Positions 17,493-27,013 are shown, numbered from the stretch's first letter. The stretch is DNA of 64,000 nucleotides from an uncultured Collinsella sp. (GCA_900554325.1 USHA01000001.1:6799-70798), one strand, 5' to 3'. The notes: generated by a model from the sequence alone, not told the origin. Made by a program: numbers and translations.

Positions 17493-19517
17493 CTACATGA
17501 GCTCGCAGACGCTCTGGGCAAACGCCACCGGGTCGGCGGGCAGGATGCCCTCGACGAGCAGCGCCTGGTCGTAGAGCAGACCGGCATACAGGGAGAGCTT
17601 ATCCTGGTTGCCCGCCTCCTGAGCAGCCACGAGCTTGTCGAACACCGGATGCTTGGCGTTGAGCTCAAGCACGCGCTGGCTCTTGGGCATCTCGCCGCGA
17701 TCGGCCTCGGGGCCGCGCGCAAGCACCTTCTCCATCTCGAGCGACAGCGGACCCTCGGTGGTGATACAGGCGGGGGCATCGGTCAGACGCGCGGAGACCG
17801 CAACCTTCTCCACCTTATCGCCGAGGGCCTCCTTCATGGCCTCGAACAGGTCGCCGTGCTCCTTCGTAGCCTCCTCGGCATCCTTCTTCTCGTCCTCGGT
17901 CGCGAGGTCGAGATCGCCGGTCGCCACGTTCTTGAGATCGAGGAAGCGGTCCTCGGTCTCGGGCTCCGCGCCGTCGGCGACGGCCTTTGCGGCCGCCTCG
18001 CGCGCGGCGTCGTCCTCGTAAACCTTGGGCATGTGCTTGGCGGTGTAGCCGCGCATGGCCTGGAAGGTGAACTCGTCGACATCGGCCGTGAGCAGCAGCA
18101 CGTCATAGCCGCGGTCAAGCACGCCCTTTACCACGGGCATCTTGGCCAGGCGCTCGCGATCATCGCCCGCCGCGTAGTAGATCGCCTTCTGGCCCTCGGG
18201 CATGGCGGCGGCGTACTCGGCAAGCGTCACCATCTTGTTCTCGCGCGCGCTCCAGAACAGCAGCAGGTCGGCAAGTTCATCGGCCTTCATCCCATAGCTG
18301 GAGTAAATGCCAAACTTGAGCCCACGGCCGAAGTTCTCAAAGAACTTCTCGTACGTCTCACGGTCGTCGTCGCGCATCTTCTCGAGCTCGCTCGTCACGC
18401 GCTTCTCCACGCGCTTGGCGATGGCTTTGAGCTGGCGGTCGTGCTGCAGGGTCTCACGCGAGATGTTGAGCGAGATGTCCTGGGAGTCCACCACGCCGCG
18501 CACGAAGTTGTAGTAATCCGGCAGCAGGTCGGCGCACTTCTCCATAATCAGCACGTTGGAGCTATAGAGCGCTAAGCCCTTCTCGTAATCCTTGCTGTAA
18601 AGGTCGAACGGTGCGCGGCTCGGGATATAGAGCAGCGCGTCGTACTCGAGGGTGCCCTCGGCGTGGAAGCTCACCGTACGCGCCGGGTCCTCAAAATCGT
18701 GGAACGTGCTCTTATAAAACTCGTTGTAGTCCTCCTCCGACACGTCCGAGCTGCGTTTCTTCCAGATGGGAGTCATCGAGTTGATGGTCTCGAGCTCCTC
18801 GCAGTCCTCGTACTCCGGCTTGTAGTCGTCGCCGGCGTCGGCGGGGCGCTCCTTCTCGCGGCTCTTGGTGACCATCATCTGGACGGGATAGCGCACGTAG
18901 TTGCTGTAGCGCTTGATGAGGTCCTTGAGCCCCCACTCGGACAGATACGTGTCGTAGTTCTCGCCGGGCTCGCCATTCTCGCCGGCGACGTTCTCGCGGA
19001 TGGTGAGGATGACGTCGGTGCCGTGCTCGGCGCGCTCGCCGGGCTCGATGGTGTAGCCCTCAAGGCCGTCGGACTCCCATACGTGCGCCGTGTCCTCGCC
19101 GAAGGCGCGGCTGACCACACGGACCTTGGAGGCAACCATGAACGCAGAGTAGAAGCCCACGCCAAACTGACCGATGATGTCGACATCCCCGCCCTGGTGC
19201 TCGGCGTTTTCCCGCTTGAACTCCTGGCTGCCGGAATGGGCGATGGTGCCGAGGTTCTCCTCGAGGTCCTCAGCGGTCATGCCGATGCCGTTGTCGGAGA
19301 CGGTAAGCGTGCGCGCGTCCTTGTCAAACGAGACGCGGATGGCAAGGTCATCGTTGCCGAGCTGAATACTCGAGTCGGAGAGACTCTTGAAGTTGAGCTT
19401 GTCCACCGCATCCGACGCGTTGGAGATAAGCTCACGCAGGAAGATCTCCTTGTTGGTATAGATCGAGTTGATCATGAGGTCGAGGAGCTTCTTGCTCTCG
19501 GTTTTAAATTGCTGCAT
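17493..19517 (-). CDS. htpG: Chaperone HtpG (Hsp90)
   Basis: The 674-residue protein shows the Hsp90 GHKL ATPase N-terminus: FLRELISNASDAVDKL, DNGIGMTAEDLEENLGTIA, and GQFGVGFYSAFMVA. The middle domain (PIWKKRSSDVSEEDYNEFYK, with the catalytic-loop arginine region NISRETLQ) and the C-terminal dimerisation domain follow. It is slightly longer than the usual 620-650, with an acidic linker near residues 500-540. Start ATG 19517 (MQQFKTESKK) follows AAAGGG; the upstream frame has no family similarity. It is monocistronic with a strong hairpin behind it. Confidence 0.95.
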   Translation of the reverse strand: MQQFKTESKKLLDLMINSIYTNKEIFLRELISNASDAVDKLNFKSLSDSSIQLGNDDLAIRVSFDKDARTLTVSDNGIGMTAEDLEENLGTIAHSGSQEFKRENAEHQGGDVDIIGQFGVGFYSAFMVASKVRVVSRAFGEDTAHVWESDGLEGYTIEPGERAEHGTDVILTIRENVAGENGEPGENYDTYLSEWGLKDLIKRYSNYVRYPVQMMVTKSREKERPADAGDDYKPEYEDCEELETINSMTPIWKKRSSDVSEEDYNEFYKSTFHDFEDPARTVSFHAEGTLEYDALLYIPSRAPFDLYSKDYEKGLALYSSNVLIMEKCADLLPDYYNFVRGVVDSQDISLNISRETLQHDRQLKAIAKRVEKRVTSELEKMRDDDRETYEKFFENFGRGLKFGIYSSYGMKADELADLLLFWSARENKMVTLAEYAAAMPEGQKAIYYAAGDDRERLAKMPVVKGVLDRGYDVLLLTADVDEFTFQAMRGYTAKHMPKVYEDDAAREAAAKAVADGAEPETEDRFLDLKNVATGDLDLATEDEKKDAEEATKEHGDLFEAMKEALGDKVEKVAVSARLTDAPACITTEGPLSLEMEKVLARGPEADRGEMPKSQRVLELNAKHPVFDKLVAAQEAGNQDKLSLYAGLLYDQALLVEGILPADPVAFAQSVCELM

Positions 19518-19970
19518 GCGCGCAACGCCCTTTCTGCTGTCGTCTAGCCGGCTTTCGCCGGCTTGTGCGCCGGCAAGCGGCGCACATCTACTGAACGCCT
19601 CCATGGTACCCACAATTGAACTCATAAAACCTAAGCGTTTACCACTTAGATTCAGATGACACAATTGGCATCCTGAAGTCTCAGCCCGTCACCTGCGGGC
19701 TATTGGCACCCCGTGGAGAGCAGGCCTCACCGTTCGATGCTCGCTGCGGCCAATTGCGGTCACGATTTATATTCATACAGTATTTGTAATTACGTTGCAT
19801 CGCGTCTCTAAATCGAAATGGCCGTAAAACCCGTCACTTATGAAGAAATGCACAGCAGTGTGCCGCCCATGCATCAACCGTGATGCACTCGACGCCCAGC
19901 CAACGACAAAAAGAGACAAGAAATACTGTATGAAGTAGTTTTTTGACCACTTTGGCAAAAATGCGCCGAA
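19518..19970. other. Divergent intergenic region between htpG and the DUF559-like gene
   Basis: About 450 bp serve as the 5' region for both genes. It holds a perfect hairpin TGCATCA-ACCG-TGATGCA (19870-19887) nested within outer arms TACAGTATTT (19776-19785) and AAATACTGTA (19921-19930). No heat-shock CIRCE or HAIR element was recognised, and there is no convincing ORF. Confidence 0.4.
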
Positions 19971-20963
19971 ATGCAGAAAAGAGCGTATCGTCTATGCATG
20001 GAGAAAGTTGTCTGCGCGTGCGGCGCCTCCGCACTCGAACTCTACCGATCGAGCAAACGCCTCATCCCGACGCTGCTCGACAAGCCGAGGACCGGCCAGG
20101 TCACCGGCCTGTCAGTTCCGCCGCGGCAGCTCCTGGCTGATGACATGACCGTCCACGGCATCGTGAGCAAGCCATATCACGTTCTCGTCGATGGAAACCG
20201 CGGATACAACCAACGTCAAGATACCCAAGTCACGGCATGCTACCGCCCTCTTCCTCCTCGGTCGCTCATAAAAATCGACCGATCGTTCTGGACGGTGAGT
20301 CCCGAACTCTCCTTCATCCAGATTGCGGGCGACAACACCTGGAGCAACTTCGATATCATCAGCTTGGGATATGAGCTTTGCGGCACCTATGTTCTCGATG
20401 ATTCGTGGGACGGCCTCACGTGCACCGAGAAACCGCTTACATCAACCGAGAAAATCGGCAGGCTCACCGACTCCATCCACAGGGTCACCGGCATCAAGCG
20501 GGCGCGTAATTTGCTCAAATACGTGAACGGCCTGTCAAACTCCCCTATGGAGACCGTCCTGGCCATGCTTGTCTCGCTGCCCACCACGATGGGCGGTCTA
20601 GGTCTCGGTCCCATCTCGATGAACCATCCCGTCGCGACGCCCGTCGGGAGGCGGCGCGTCGACATCGGGTTCACCCGGCAGCGCGTCGGCCTTGAATACC
20701 AAGGAAAGGAGTTCCACTCCATAGAGGCGGCAGGGCGGGATGCGCGGCGACAAAACAAAATCGTCGGCTCCGGATTCACCATCTTGAACGTGTGGTACGA
20801 GGATCTTGTCGATGAGCACCTATTCCAGCAGTTCACCGACGATCTGTTCCGCGCCCTGGGCTCTCGCAAGCGCATTCGCACCAGCGGATTCCATACGCTC
20901 CAAAAGATTTTGCGAATGCAGCTCATGCCGACCGTAACCAGATATGGAGGCAACGAATTCTGA
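19971..20963 (+). CDS. DUF559/Vsr-like endonuclease-fold protein of unknown role
   Basis: A 330-residue plus-strand protein in a minus-strand neighbourhood. The C-terminal third (about residues 225-320) resembles the PD-(D/E)xK DUF559/Vsr fold: RRVDIGFTRQRVGLEYQGKE, then DARRQNKIVGSGFTILNVWY, with the expected Asp, Glu and downstream basic helix. The N-terminal part (CACGASALELYRSSKRL) is unrecognised but resembles the N-terminal domains of actinobacterial AbiEi-like/DUF559 proteins. Neither ATG 19971 nor ATG 19998 (MEKVVCACG) has a clear ribosome site. Function is unknown; a nuclease in defence or repair is plausible. Confidence 0.65.
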   Translation: MQKRAYRLCMEKVVCACGASALELYRSSKRLIPTLLDKPRTGQVTGLSVPPRQLLADDMTVHGIVSKPYHVLVDGNRGYNQRQDTQVTACYRPLPPRSLIKIDRSFWTVSPELSFIQIAGDNTWSNFDIISLGYELCGTYVLDDSWDGLTCTEKPLTSTEKIGRLTDSIHRVTGIKRARNLLKYVNGLSNSPMETVLAMLVSLPTTMGGLGLGPISMNHPVATPVGRRRVDIGFTRQRVGLEYQGKEFHSIEAAGRDARRQNKIVGSGFTILNVWYEDLVDEHLFQQFTDDLFRALGSRKRIRTSGFHTLQKILRMQLMPTVTRYGGNEF

Positions 20964-21019
20964 CGGGGGTCGCGGATGCGCGGCACCGCGAGCTTTGCTG
21001 TCGAAAGTGCGGCGCCGCG

Positions 21020-21090
21020 CCAATCGAAGATGCGAGCCCCACCGATCGAGCATGAGAATCCCAGCCAATCGAGCATGCGATTTCGCACCA
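21020..21090. repeat. Three to four imperfect 22-23 bp tandem repeats
   Basis: Units starting at 21020, 21042 and 21065 share CCRATCGARSATGMGA; a partial fourth starts at 21088 and runs into the terminator. They lie in the convergent gap between the DUF559-like gene and the transketolase operon. Confidence 0.55.
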
Positions 21091-21091
21091 A

Positions 21092-21130
21092 TGAAAAACG
21101 CGGCACCGCGTCAAGCGGCACCGCGTTTCA
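21092..21130 (-). terminator. Bidirectional terminator behind the transketolase genes
   Basis: An 8-bp stem AAACGCGG / CCGCGTTT continues past a CA/CA internal loop into a CCGC / GCGG stem. On the minus strand it is followed by TTTTTCATT; it lies between convergent genes and may serve both. Confidence 0.8.
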
Positions 21131-21163
21131 TCGCATGTCGGCGTGAAGGCGGGAGCGGACCCT

Positions 21164-22105
21164 CTACGCAAGCACCTCGCGCACAGTGGCGGCAACACCC
21201 TCGGCGTTGAGGCCGTACTTGTCCAAAAGCTCCAGCGCCGGGCCGGACTCGCCGAACGTGTCGCGAACGCCAACACGGCGCATGGGCACCGGGCACTGCT
21301 CGCCCAAAACGGCCGCGCACGCCTCACCAAGGCCACCCATAATGGAGTGCTCCTCAACCGTCACCACGTGGCCGGTCTTGGAAGCGGAAGCGACGAGTGC
21401 CTCCGAGTCGAGCGGCTTGATGGTGTGCATGTTGACGACCTCGGCGGAGATTCCCTCCGCGGCAAGGACCTCTGCAGCCTCAAGCGCGGCGGACAGCATA
21501 AGGCCGCAAGCGACGATGGACACATCGGTGCCCTCGCGCATGACGACGGCACGGCCGAGCTCGAACTCGTAGGTATCAGGGTCGTTGATCACCGGCGCAG
21601 CAAGACGGCCAAAGCGCAGGTAGAAGGGGCCGTCCGTCGCATAGGCGCAACGCGTGGCGGCACGGGCCTCCACGTCGTCGGCGGGAACCACGACCGTCAT
21701 GCCGGGAATGGTGCGCATGAGGGCGATGTCCTCGTTGCACTGGTGCGTGGCTCCGTCCTCGCCCACCGAGATGCCGGCATGCGTGGCGCCGATCTTCACG
21801 TTGAGATGCGGATAGCCGATCGAGTTGCGAATCTGCTCGAACGCACGGCCTGCGGCGAACATCGCAAACGAGCTCGCGAACGCAACGCGGCCCGTGGTGG
21901 CAACACCCGCGGCGAGGCCCATCATGTTGCCCTCGGCGATGCCGGCATTGTAGAAACGGTCGGGGTAGGCGGCCTTGAACTTGCCCGTCTGCGTCGCCGC
22001 GGCAAGGTCGGCGTCGAACACCACGAAGTCATCGTGCTCCGCACCGAGCTCGACCAGCGCCTCGCCGTAGCTCACACGCGTGGCGATCCTCTTAACGTCT
22101 GCCAT
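21164..22105 (-). CDS. Transketolase, C-terminal subunit
   Basis: The 313-residue protein has the transketolase pyrimidine-binding domain (RVSYGEALVELGAEHDDFVV, then VFDADLAAATQTGKF) and the C-terminal domain. The conserved glutamate/histidine region reads FYNAGIAEGNMMGLAAGVA and HQCNEDIALMRTIPGMTVV. With the next gene it makes a split transketolase, as common in Gram-positive bacteria, moving two-carbon units in the non-oxidative pentose phosphate path. Start ATG 22105 (MADVKRIATR) lies 4 bp after the upstream stop, implying translational coupling. Confidence 0.9.
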   Translation of the reverse strand: MADVKRIATRVSYGEALVELGAEHDDFVVFDADLAAATQTGKFKAAYPDRFYNAGIAEGNMMGLAAGVATTGRVAFASSFAMFAAGRAFEQIRNSIGYPHLNVKIGATHAGISVGEDGATHQCNEDIALMRTIPGMTVVVPADDVEARAATRCAYATDGPFYLRFGRLAAPVINDPDTYEFELGRAVVMREGTDVSIVACGLMLSAALEAAEVLAAEGISAEVVNMHTIKPLDSEALVASASKTGHVVTVEEHSIMGGLGEACAAVLGEQCPVPMRRVGVRDTFGESGPALELLDKYGLNAEGVAATVREVLA

Positions 22106-22109
22106 TGCC

Positions 22110-22952
22110 TTACGCCTCCTTCGCGAGCTCGGCCGCGCGGGCATCAAGCTCGGCCATTGCCTGCTCGAACTGCTCGTCGTTGGGGGCCTTGCCATGCCAG
22201 CCCACCTGGCCCTCCATGAAGGAGACGCCCTTGCCCTTGACCGTCTCGGCGACGATGCACACGGGTTTGCCGCTCACCTCGCGAGCAGCCTGGAACGCAG
22301 CGCGCACCTGCGCCATGTCGTTGCCGTCAGCGAGTTCGATGACGTGGAAGCCAAAGGCCTCGAACTTGTTGGCAATGGGCATCGCGGAGTTGACCTCCTC
22401 GATGCTGCCGTCGATCTGCAGGCCGTTGTGATCGACGATGAGCACGAGGTTGTCGAGATGGTGGTTGCCGGCGAACATCGCGGCCTCCCACACCTGGCCT
22501 TCCTCGATCTCGCCATCGCCCAGCAGGCAGAACGTACGATACGCATCGCCCCAGTGCTTGGCGGCGAGCGCCATGCCCACCGCGGCGGAGATGCCCTGAC
22601 CCAGCGAGCCAGTGGACATGTCGACGCCGGGAGTGTCGTTCATGTTGGGATGGCCCTGCAAGTGGCTACCAACATGGCGCAGGGTCTCAAGATCATCTTT
22701 GGGGAAGAACCCGCGCTCGGCGAGCACGGAATACAGGGCAGGGGCGCAGTGACCCTTAGAGAGGACGAACCGGTCACGATTCGCGCGGCGCGGGTCGCTC
22801 GGGTCGATGTTCATCTCCTCAAAATACAGATACGTGATGATATCGGCTGAGCCGAGGGAGCCGCCGGGATGGCCGGACTTGGCGGCATGCGTTCCGACCA
22901 CGACCCCCTTTCTAACTTCATTGGCAATCTGGATGAGTTCCTCATCGCTCAT
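22110..22952 (-). CDS. Transketolase, N-terminal subunit
   Basis: The 280-residue protein binds thiamine diphosphate. It shows GVVVGTHAAKSGHPGGSLG with the conserved histidine, SKGHCAPALYSVLAERG, TGSLGQGISAAVGMALA, and the ThDP motif LLGDGEIEEGQVWEAAMFA (GDG...). ATG 22952 (MSDEEL) lies 8 bp after AAGGAGG; a TTG at 22958 is too close to it. The product pairs with the adjacent C-terminal subunit, and the small transaldolase just downstream acts in the same pathway but in a different transcript order. Confidence 0.9.
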   Translation of the reverse strand: MSDEELIQIANEVRKGVVVGTHAAKSGHPGGSLGSADIITYLYFEEMNIDPSDPRRANRDRFVLSKGHCAPALYSVLAERGFFPKDDLETLRHVGSHLQGHPNMNDTPGVDMSTGSLGQGISAAVGMALAAKHWGDAYRTFCLLGDGEIEEGQVWEAAMFAGNHHLDNLVLIVDHNGLQIDGSIEEVNSAMPIANKFEAFGFHVIELADGNDMAQVRAAFQAAREVSGKPVCIVAETVKGKGVSFMEGQVGWHGKAPNDEQFEQAMAELDARAAELAKEA

Positions 22953-23083
22953 GGACAATGCCTCCTTGCATGTGAGCGGTGGCGCGTTACCAGGGTAATC
23001 ATAGCGGCAGGACGTGGCGGAGGGTCGAAAGCAAACGGTAAATTCAAAACCTTACAATGTGAAATTGAGACATCTACCTGCGA

Positions 23084-23109
23084 TAAAACGCTTGACCACA
23101 AGACGTTTT
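23084..23109 (-). terminator. Hairpin behind the transaldolase gene
   Basis: Stem AAAACG-CTTG / CAAG-A-CGTTTT has a 4-nt ACCA loop and one bulged A. The T-rich arm acts as its own T-tract on the minus strand; it lies about 20 bp past the transaldolase stop. Confidence 0.5.
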
Positions 23110-23128
23110 GAGAATCAAGCGAAAGGAC

Positions 23129-23812
23129 CTAGCGAGCAGATGCAACCCGCTCCCAATCCGCCTCGAAAGCGGCGAGACCGGCGTCGGTAAGCGGGTGATG
23201 CAGGCATTTTCTGAGGGCTTTCATGGGCACGGTGGCGATATCCGCTCCCATGAGCGCCGCCTGCGTCACGTGGTTGGGCGTGCGCACGGAAGCGGTGATG
23301 ATCTCAACTCGACTGTCCGGATTCTTGCCCGACCAATCGTAATTCTTGATGCACGTCACGATATCCCCAAGCTGGGCAAGGCCGTCGAGCGCAATGTCGT
23401 CGTAACGGCCAACGAACGGCGACACGTAGCGGGCGCCGGCGTTGGCAGCCAAAAGCGCCTGCGTCGCAGAGAAGATGAGCGTCATGTTCACGCGCGCGCC
23501 CTCGTCTGCAAGGGCGCGGCATGCAGTCAAGCCCGCTTCGCAAATGGGGAGCTTGACCACGATGTTCGGTGCGAGCGCAGAAAGGCGGCGGCCCTGCTCG
23601 ACCATGCCCTCCGCAGTGTTCGCCGTCGCCTCTGCCGAGACGGGCAAGCCCTCGCACAGATCGGCGATCTTGAGCATGTGCGGCTCGAAGTCCTCGAGCT
23701 TGCCGCCCGTTTTTGCATACAGGCTTGGATTGGTGGTCACGCCCGCCAAGCAACCCCAGCTTTTTGCCTCGGCGATTTCCTCGAGATCTGCCGTGTCGAT
23801 AAAGAACTTCAT
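23129..23812 (-). CDS. Transaldolase / fructose-6-phosphate aldolase family (TalC-type)
   Basis: The 227-residue protein is a short (class 3/4) transaldolase. It begins MKFFIDTADLEEIAEAKSWG, has GVTTNPSLYAKTG, and the Schiff-base lysine in NIVVKLPICEAGLTA (about residue 95); RYVSPFVGRYDD follows. It moves a dihydroxyacetone unit in the non-oxidative pentose phosphate path. ATG 23812 follows GAAGGG; the ORF extends upstream only in unrelated sequence. Telling a true transaldolase from an F6P aldolase depends on one active-site residue and was not attempted. Confidence 0.88.
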   Translation of the reverse strand: MKFFIDTADLEEIAEAKSWGCLAGVTTNPSLYAKTGGKLEDFEPHMLKIADLCEGLPVSAEATANTAEGMVEQGRRLSALAPNIVVKLPICEAGLTACRALADEGARVNMTLIFSATQALLAANAGARYVSPFVGRYDDIALDGLAQLGDIVTCIKNYDWSGKNPDSRVEIITASVRTPNHVTQAALMGADIATVPMKALRKCLHHPLTDAGLAAFEADWERVASAR

Positions 23813-23961
23813 CTCAAACCCTTCTCGCGGCATCATGCGACACAAAGCACAGTATAAAAGCTGCGTTGTAGGCGTTTTGGAGCTAAAGCGTTTTGGCATC
23901 GACAAGCGGTCGAGAATTTACATAGCCGGCCCGCCAGCGGGCTCCCGCACGGACGGTTGCT

Positions 23962-25437
23962 TTACAGCTCCGGCAGCTCCTGCACCGGAAAGTGCACGGA
24001 TATGCTGGTGCCGCGGCCAAGCTCGCTATCCAATTCGATGCGCGCGCCGTGATACGCCGCGGCGTGCTTGACAATGGCGAGACCCAATCCCGTGCCGCCG
24101 CGAGCCTTGGAACGGCTTTTGTCCACGCGGTAGAACCGTTCAAAGATCTTGCCCTGCTCCTCAGCGGCGATACCAATACCCGTGTCGGCAACGCAGATGT
24201 ACGGCGCAAAGAGCCCCGAGGCCTCATCTGCATCCGATCCGCCGACTTGCTCAACGCCACACGAGAGTGTCACAACGCCGCCGGGGCGGTTGTAGCGTAT
24301 GGCGTTGCTCGCCAGATTGTACGCAAGCTCGTCGATGAGGCGCGGAACACCCACCACCATGGCAGGCTCGCACGCCAGCTCGATCCGCACGTCCGCGCGC
24401 TGGGCGACTTGCTCCAATCGCTGGGCGATACCCTCAAGCGTGCGCGGCACGTCGATGGGCTCGCGCGTGCCCAGCGTCGCCGACGCGGCACCGTCCTCGG
24501 AGCGCTCCGCCTCGTCCAGGTTGGACAAGGTGAGGATGTCATTCACAAGGGAAGTGAGCCTTCCCGCCTCGTTGTAAATACGACGTCCAAAGTCGCGCAG
24601 ATCTGCCTCGTCGGTCACCATACCGTTGGCGATGAGCTCCGCGTAACCCGAAACCGTGGTGAGCGGCGTCTTGAGCTCATGGGTTATGTTCGCCGTGAAC
24701 TCGCGGCGCATGCGATCATTGTTGGCGAGCACACGCACCTGGCGCTTGAGCTCTTGGCGCTGGGTCTCAATACGCTCCAACATGGGCTCCATTTCGGCGT
24801 AGGCGTTTTGTGCATTGCGTTGGGGGTGATCGAGGTCCACCTCGAGCAGCGGCTCGATGATGCGCCTGGATTCACGGCGCGCCACGGCGACGGAGACTAC
24901 GATGCCGACGGCGGTCAAAATCGCCACGGGTCCGGCAAGCGACCAAAGAACAGACAGGTAGCCCGCCTCGCCCTTTGCCAAGCGCACCACGCTGCCGTCC
25001 GCCAAACGAACCGCCTCATACAGCATGACCTCGCCCAAAGTCGAGCTGGAACGGTCGGCCGAACCGCTGCCGGTCTCAAACGCCGCCTCGATCTCGGGGC
25101 GATCCCCGTGATCCCCCATCTTGCTCTCGTCGATATCGGTGTCGTACAGCACGTCGCCGTCCCGCCCCACGAGCGTGATGCGCGTATCGTCCTGCTGCAG
25201 ACGCCTAAGCATGCCGACATAGCTTGGAGAGCTGTTGAGGGAGGCCGCCACAACGCGCGCCTCGCTGGCCAGCTCCTCGGATGTCGAATCAACCAGGCGC
25301 TTTTGCATGAACAAGGTGAGCGCCAGGGCAAACACCGCGATCGTGATGAGGGACATGGTGAGCATCGTGGCGAACACGCGCTTGGAAAGCGAACGTTTGG
25401 TCACGCGCGAACTCACGCGACCACATCGAGGCATCAT
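23962..25437 (-). CDS. PhoR-type sensor histidine kinase
   Basis: The 491-residue protein has two transmembrane helices (about residues 20-42 and 165-187) around an extracytoplasmic sensor domain. The kinase core shows the H box TANITHELKTPLTTVSGY, N box ELAYNLASNAIRYNRP, G1 VADTGIGIA, F box FERFYRV and G2 GGTGLGLAIVKH. ATG 25437 follows directly on the stop of the response regulator gene (TAAATG), so the two are coupled. The pair, with pstB upstream, suggests phosphate sensing. Confidence 0.88.
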   Translation of the reverse strand: MMPRCGRVSSRVTKRSLSKRVFATMLTMSLITIAVFALALTLFMQKRLVDSTSEELASEARVVAASLNSSPSYVGMLRRLQQDDTRITLVGRDGDVLYDTDIDESKMGDHGDRPEIEAAFETGSGSADRSSSTLGEVMLYEAVRLADGSVVRLAKGEAGYLSVLWSLAGPVAILTAVGIVVSVAVARRESRRIIEPLLEVDLDHPQRNAQNAYAEMEPMLERIETQRQELKRQVRVLANNDRMRREFTANITHELKTPLTTVSGYAELIANGMVTDEADLRDFGRRIYNEAGRLTSLVNDILTLSNLDEAERSEDGAASATLGTREPIDVPRTLEGIAQRLEQVAQRADVRIELACEPAMVVGVPRLIDELAYNLASNAIRYNRPGGVVTLSCGVEQVGGSDADEASGLFAPYICVADTGIGIAAEEQGKIFERFYRVDKSRSKARGGTGLGLAIVKHAAAYHGARIELDSELGRGTSISVHFPVQELPEL

Positions 25438-26115
25438 TTACAGGTCTGCCAAACGATAGCCCACGCCGCGCACCGTCTCGATGCGATCGGCGTAATCGCC
25501 CAGCTTTTGACGGAGCGTCTGCACATGCACGTCGACCGTGCGCGAGCCGCCGTCAAAGTCCCAGCCCCACACGCTGCGCAAAAGAGACTCGCGCGTAAAG
25601 ACCACGCCGGGCTTGCGCATAAGGTACTCGAGCAGGTCGAACTCGCGCAACGTGAGCTTGAGTTCCTGTCCCTCAACGCGCACCACGCGATGGCTGGGGG
25701 AAAGCTCGATGCCGCCCACGGAGAGCGTCTCGGGCGCGGGGCGATTGGACATGCCGCCGCGACGCAGCAGGGCGCGGCAGCGGCTCGTGAGCTCCATGAG
25801 GGAGAACGGTTTGGTGAGGTAGTCATCCGCGCCGCCATCGAGCGCCACGACCTTGTCGAGCTCGGAATCTTTGGCGGTGAGCATCATGATGGGAACCGTC
25901 GCGGTGGCCTGGTCGGCGCGCAGGCGCCGCATGATCTCGAGGCCATCGGTGTCGGGCAGCATGATGTCGAGCAGAACCGCATCGGGGACGCGACGCGCAA
26001 CGGCAGCCTTGAACTCGCTGTCCGAAGCGAACCCCTCAGCCTCTATCCCCTGCTGGCGCAGCGCATAGAGGGTGAGACCCCGAATATTGTCATCGTCCTC
26101 GACGTAGTAAATCAT
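25438..26115 (-). CDS. PhoB-type response regulator
   Basis: The 225-residue OmpR-family regulator has a complete receiver: MIYYVEDDDNIRGL (acidic pair), phospho-acceptor Asp in AVLLDIMLPDTDG (about residue 50), MMLTAKDS (threonine) and DDYLTKPFS (lysine). The C-terminal winged helix includes TLREFDLLEYLMRKPGVVFT and RTVDVHVQTLRQKLGD. ATG 26115 follows GAGAGGAG. It lies 31 bp behind pstB and directly ahead of its kinase. Confidence 0.9.
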   Translation of the reverse strand: MIYYVEDDDNIRGLTLYALRQQGIEAEGFASDSEFKAAVARRVPDAVLLDIMLPDTDGLEIMRRLRADQATATVPIMMLTAKDSELDKVVALDGGADDYLTKPFSLMELTSRCRALLRRGGMSNRPAPETLSVGGIELSPSHRVVRVEGQELKLTLREFDLLEYLMRKPGVVFTRESLLRSVWGWDFDGGSRTVDVHVQTLRQKLGDYADRIETVRGVGYRLADL

Positions 26116-26146
26116 AGGAACGGCTCCTCTCGCCTATTGGTGGATT

Positions 26147-27013
26147 TTACCCAAATCGGCCGGTGAGGTAGTCCGCCGTGCGCTGGTCGCGCGGAGCTTT
26201 AAAGATCTGCGCGGTGGTGCCATGCTCAACCAGCTCACCCAGCAGGAAGAACGCCACAGAGTCGGAAATGCGCGATGCCTGCTGCATGTTGTGCGTCACC
26301 ACTACCAAGGTGTAATCCTGCTTAAGTTCCATCGCCAGCTGCTCAACCTGCACCGTGGAAATGGGGTCGAGTGCGCTCGTGGGCTCGTCCATGAGCAGAA
26401 CCTGCGGCTTGACCGCGATCGCGCGCGCGATGCACAGACGCTGCTGCTGTCCACCAGACAGACCAAGGCCCGACGACTTCAGCTTGTCCTTGACCTCATC
26501 CCACAGCGCGGCGCGGCGCAGGGACTCCTCGACTATGCCGTCCAGCTCCGAGCGGCTCTTGACACCCATGCCGCGCGGCCCATATGCCACGTTGTCGTAG
26601 ATGCTCATGGGGAACGGATTGGGGTGCTGGAAGACCATGCCCACGCGCTGACGCAGCAAGGTGGTGTCGAAGCCGTCGTAGATGTCTTGCCCATCGAGCT
26701 TGATGGAGCCCTCAACGCGGCAGTCCTTGACGTAGTCGTTCATGCGGTTGAAGCAGCGAAGGAGCGTGGACTTTCCGCAGCCGGACGGACCGATGAACGA
26801 GGTGATCTCGCGCTCCGGAATATCGATGGACACGTCCTTGAGCGCATGGTGGTCACCGTAAAACAAGTCGACGTGGCTCACGGAAAGGCGCGTGGCGTGG
26901 TGTACGGGCACGGTGCCGCCCAGGTCGATCTTGGGCGCGCCAACCTCGCGCAATGCCGCCGCCTCGGCCGCGCGGGCCATGGCAAGGGCGCTTTCCTCAG
27001 ACGTTCGATCCAC
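26147..27013 (-). CDS. pstB: Phosphate ABC transporter ATP-binding protein
   Basis: The 288-residue ATPase energises high-affinity phosphate uptake. It has Walker [21 protein letters not shown], the PstB-typical [20 protein letters not shown], signature [14 protein letters not shown], Walker [14 protein letters not shown] and the H loop [10 protein letters not shown]. The best start is GTG 27013, six bases after a perfect AGGAGG; upstream ATGs (27031, 27040, 27049) lack ribosome sites. The partner genes pstS, pstC and pstA are not next to it. It leads a unit with phoB and phoR. Confidence 0.92.
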   Translation of the reverse strand: MDRTSEESALAMARAAEAAALREVGAPKIDLGGTVPVHHATRLSVSHVDLFYGDHHALKDVSIDIPEREITSFIGPSGCGKSTLLRCFNRMNDYVKDCRVEGSIKLDGQDIYDGFDTTLLRQRVGMVFQHPNPFPMSIYDNVAYGPRGMGVKSRSELDGIVEESLRRAALWDEVKDKLKSSGLGLSGGQQQRLCIARAIAVKPQVLLMDEPTSALDPISTVQVEQLAMELKQDYTLVVVTHNMQQASRISDSVAFFLLGELVEHGTTAQIFKAPRDQRTADYLTGRFG

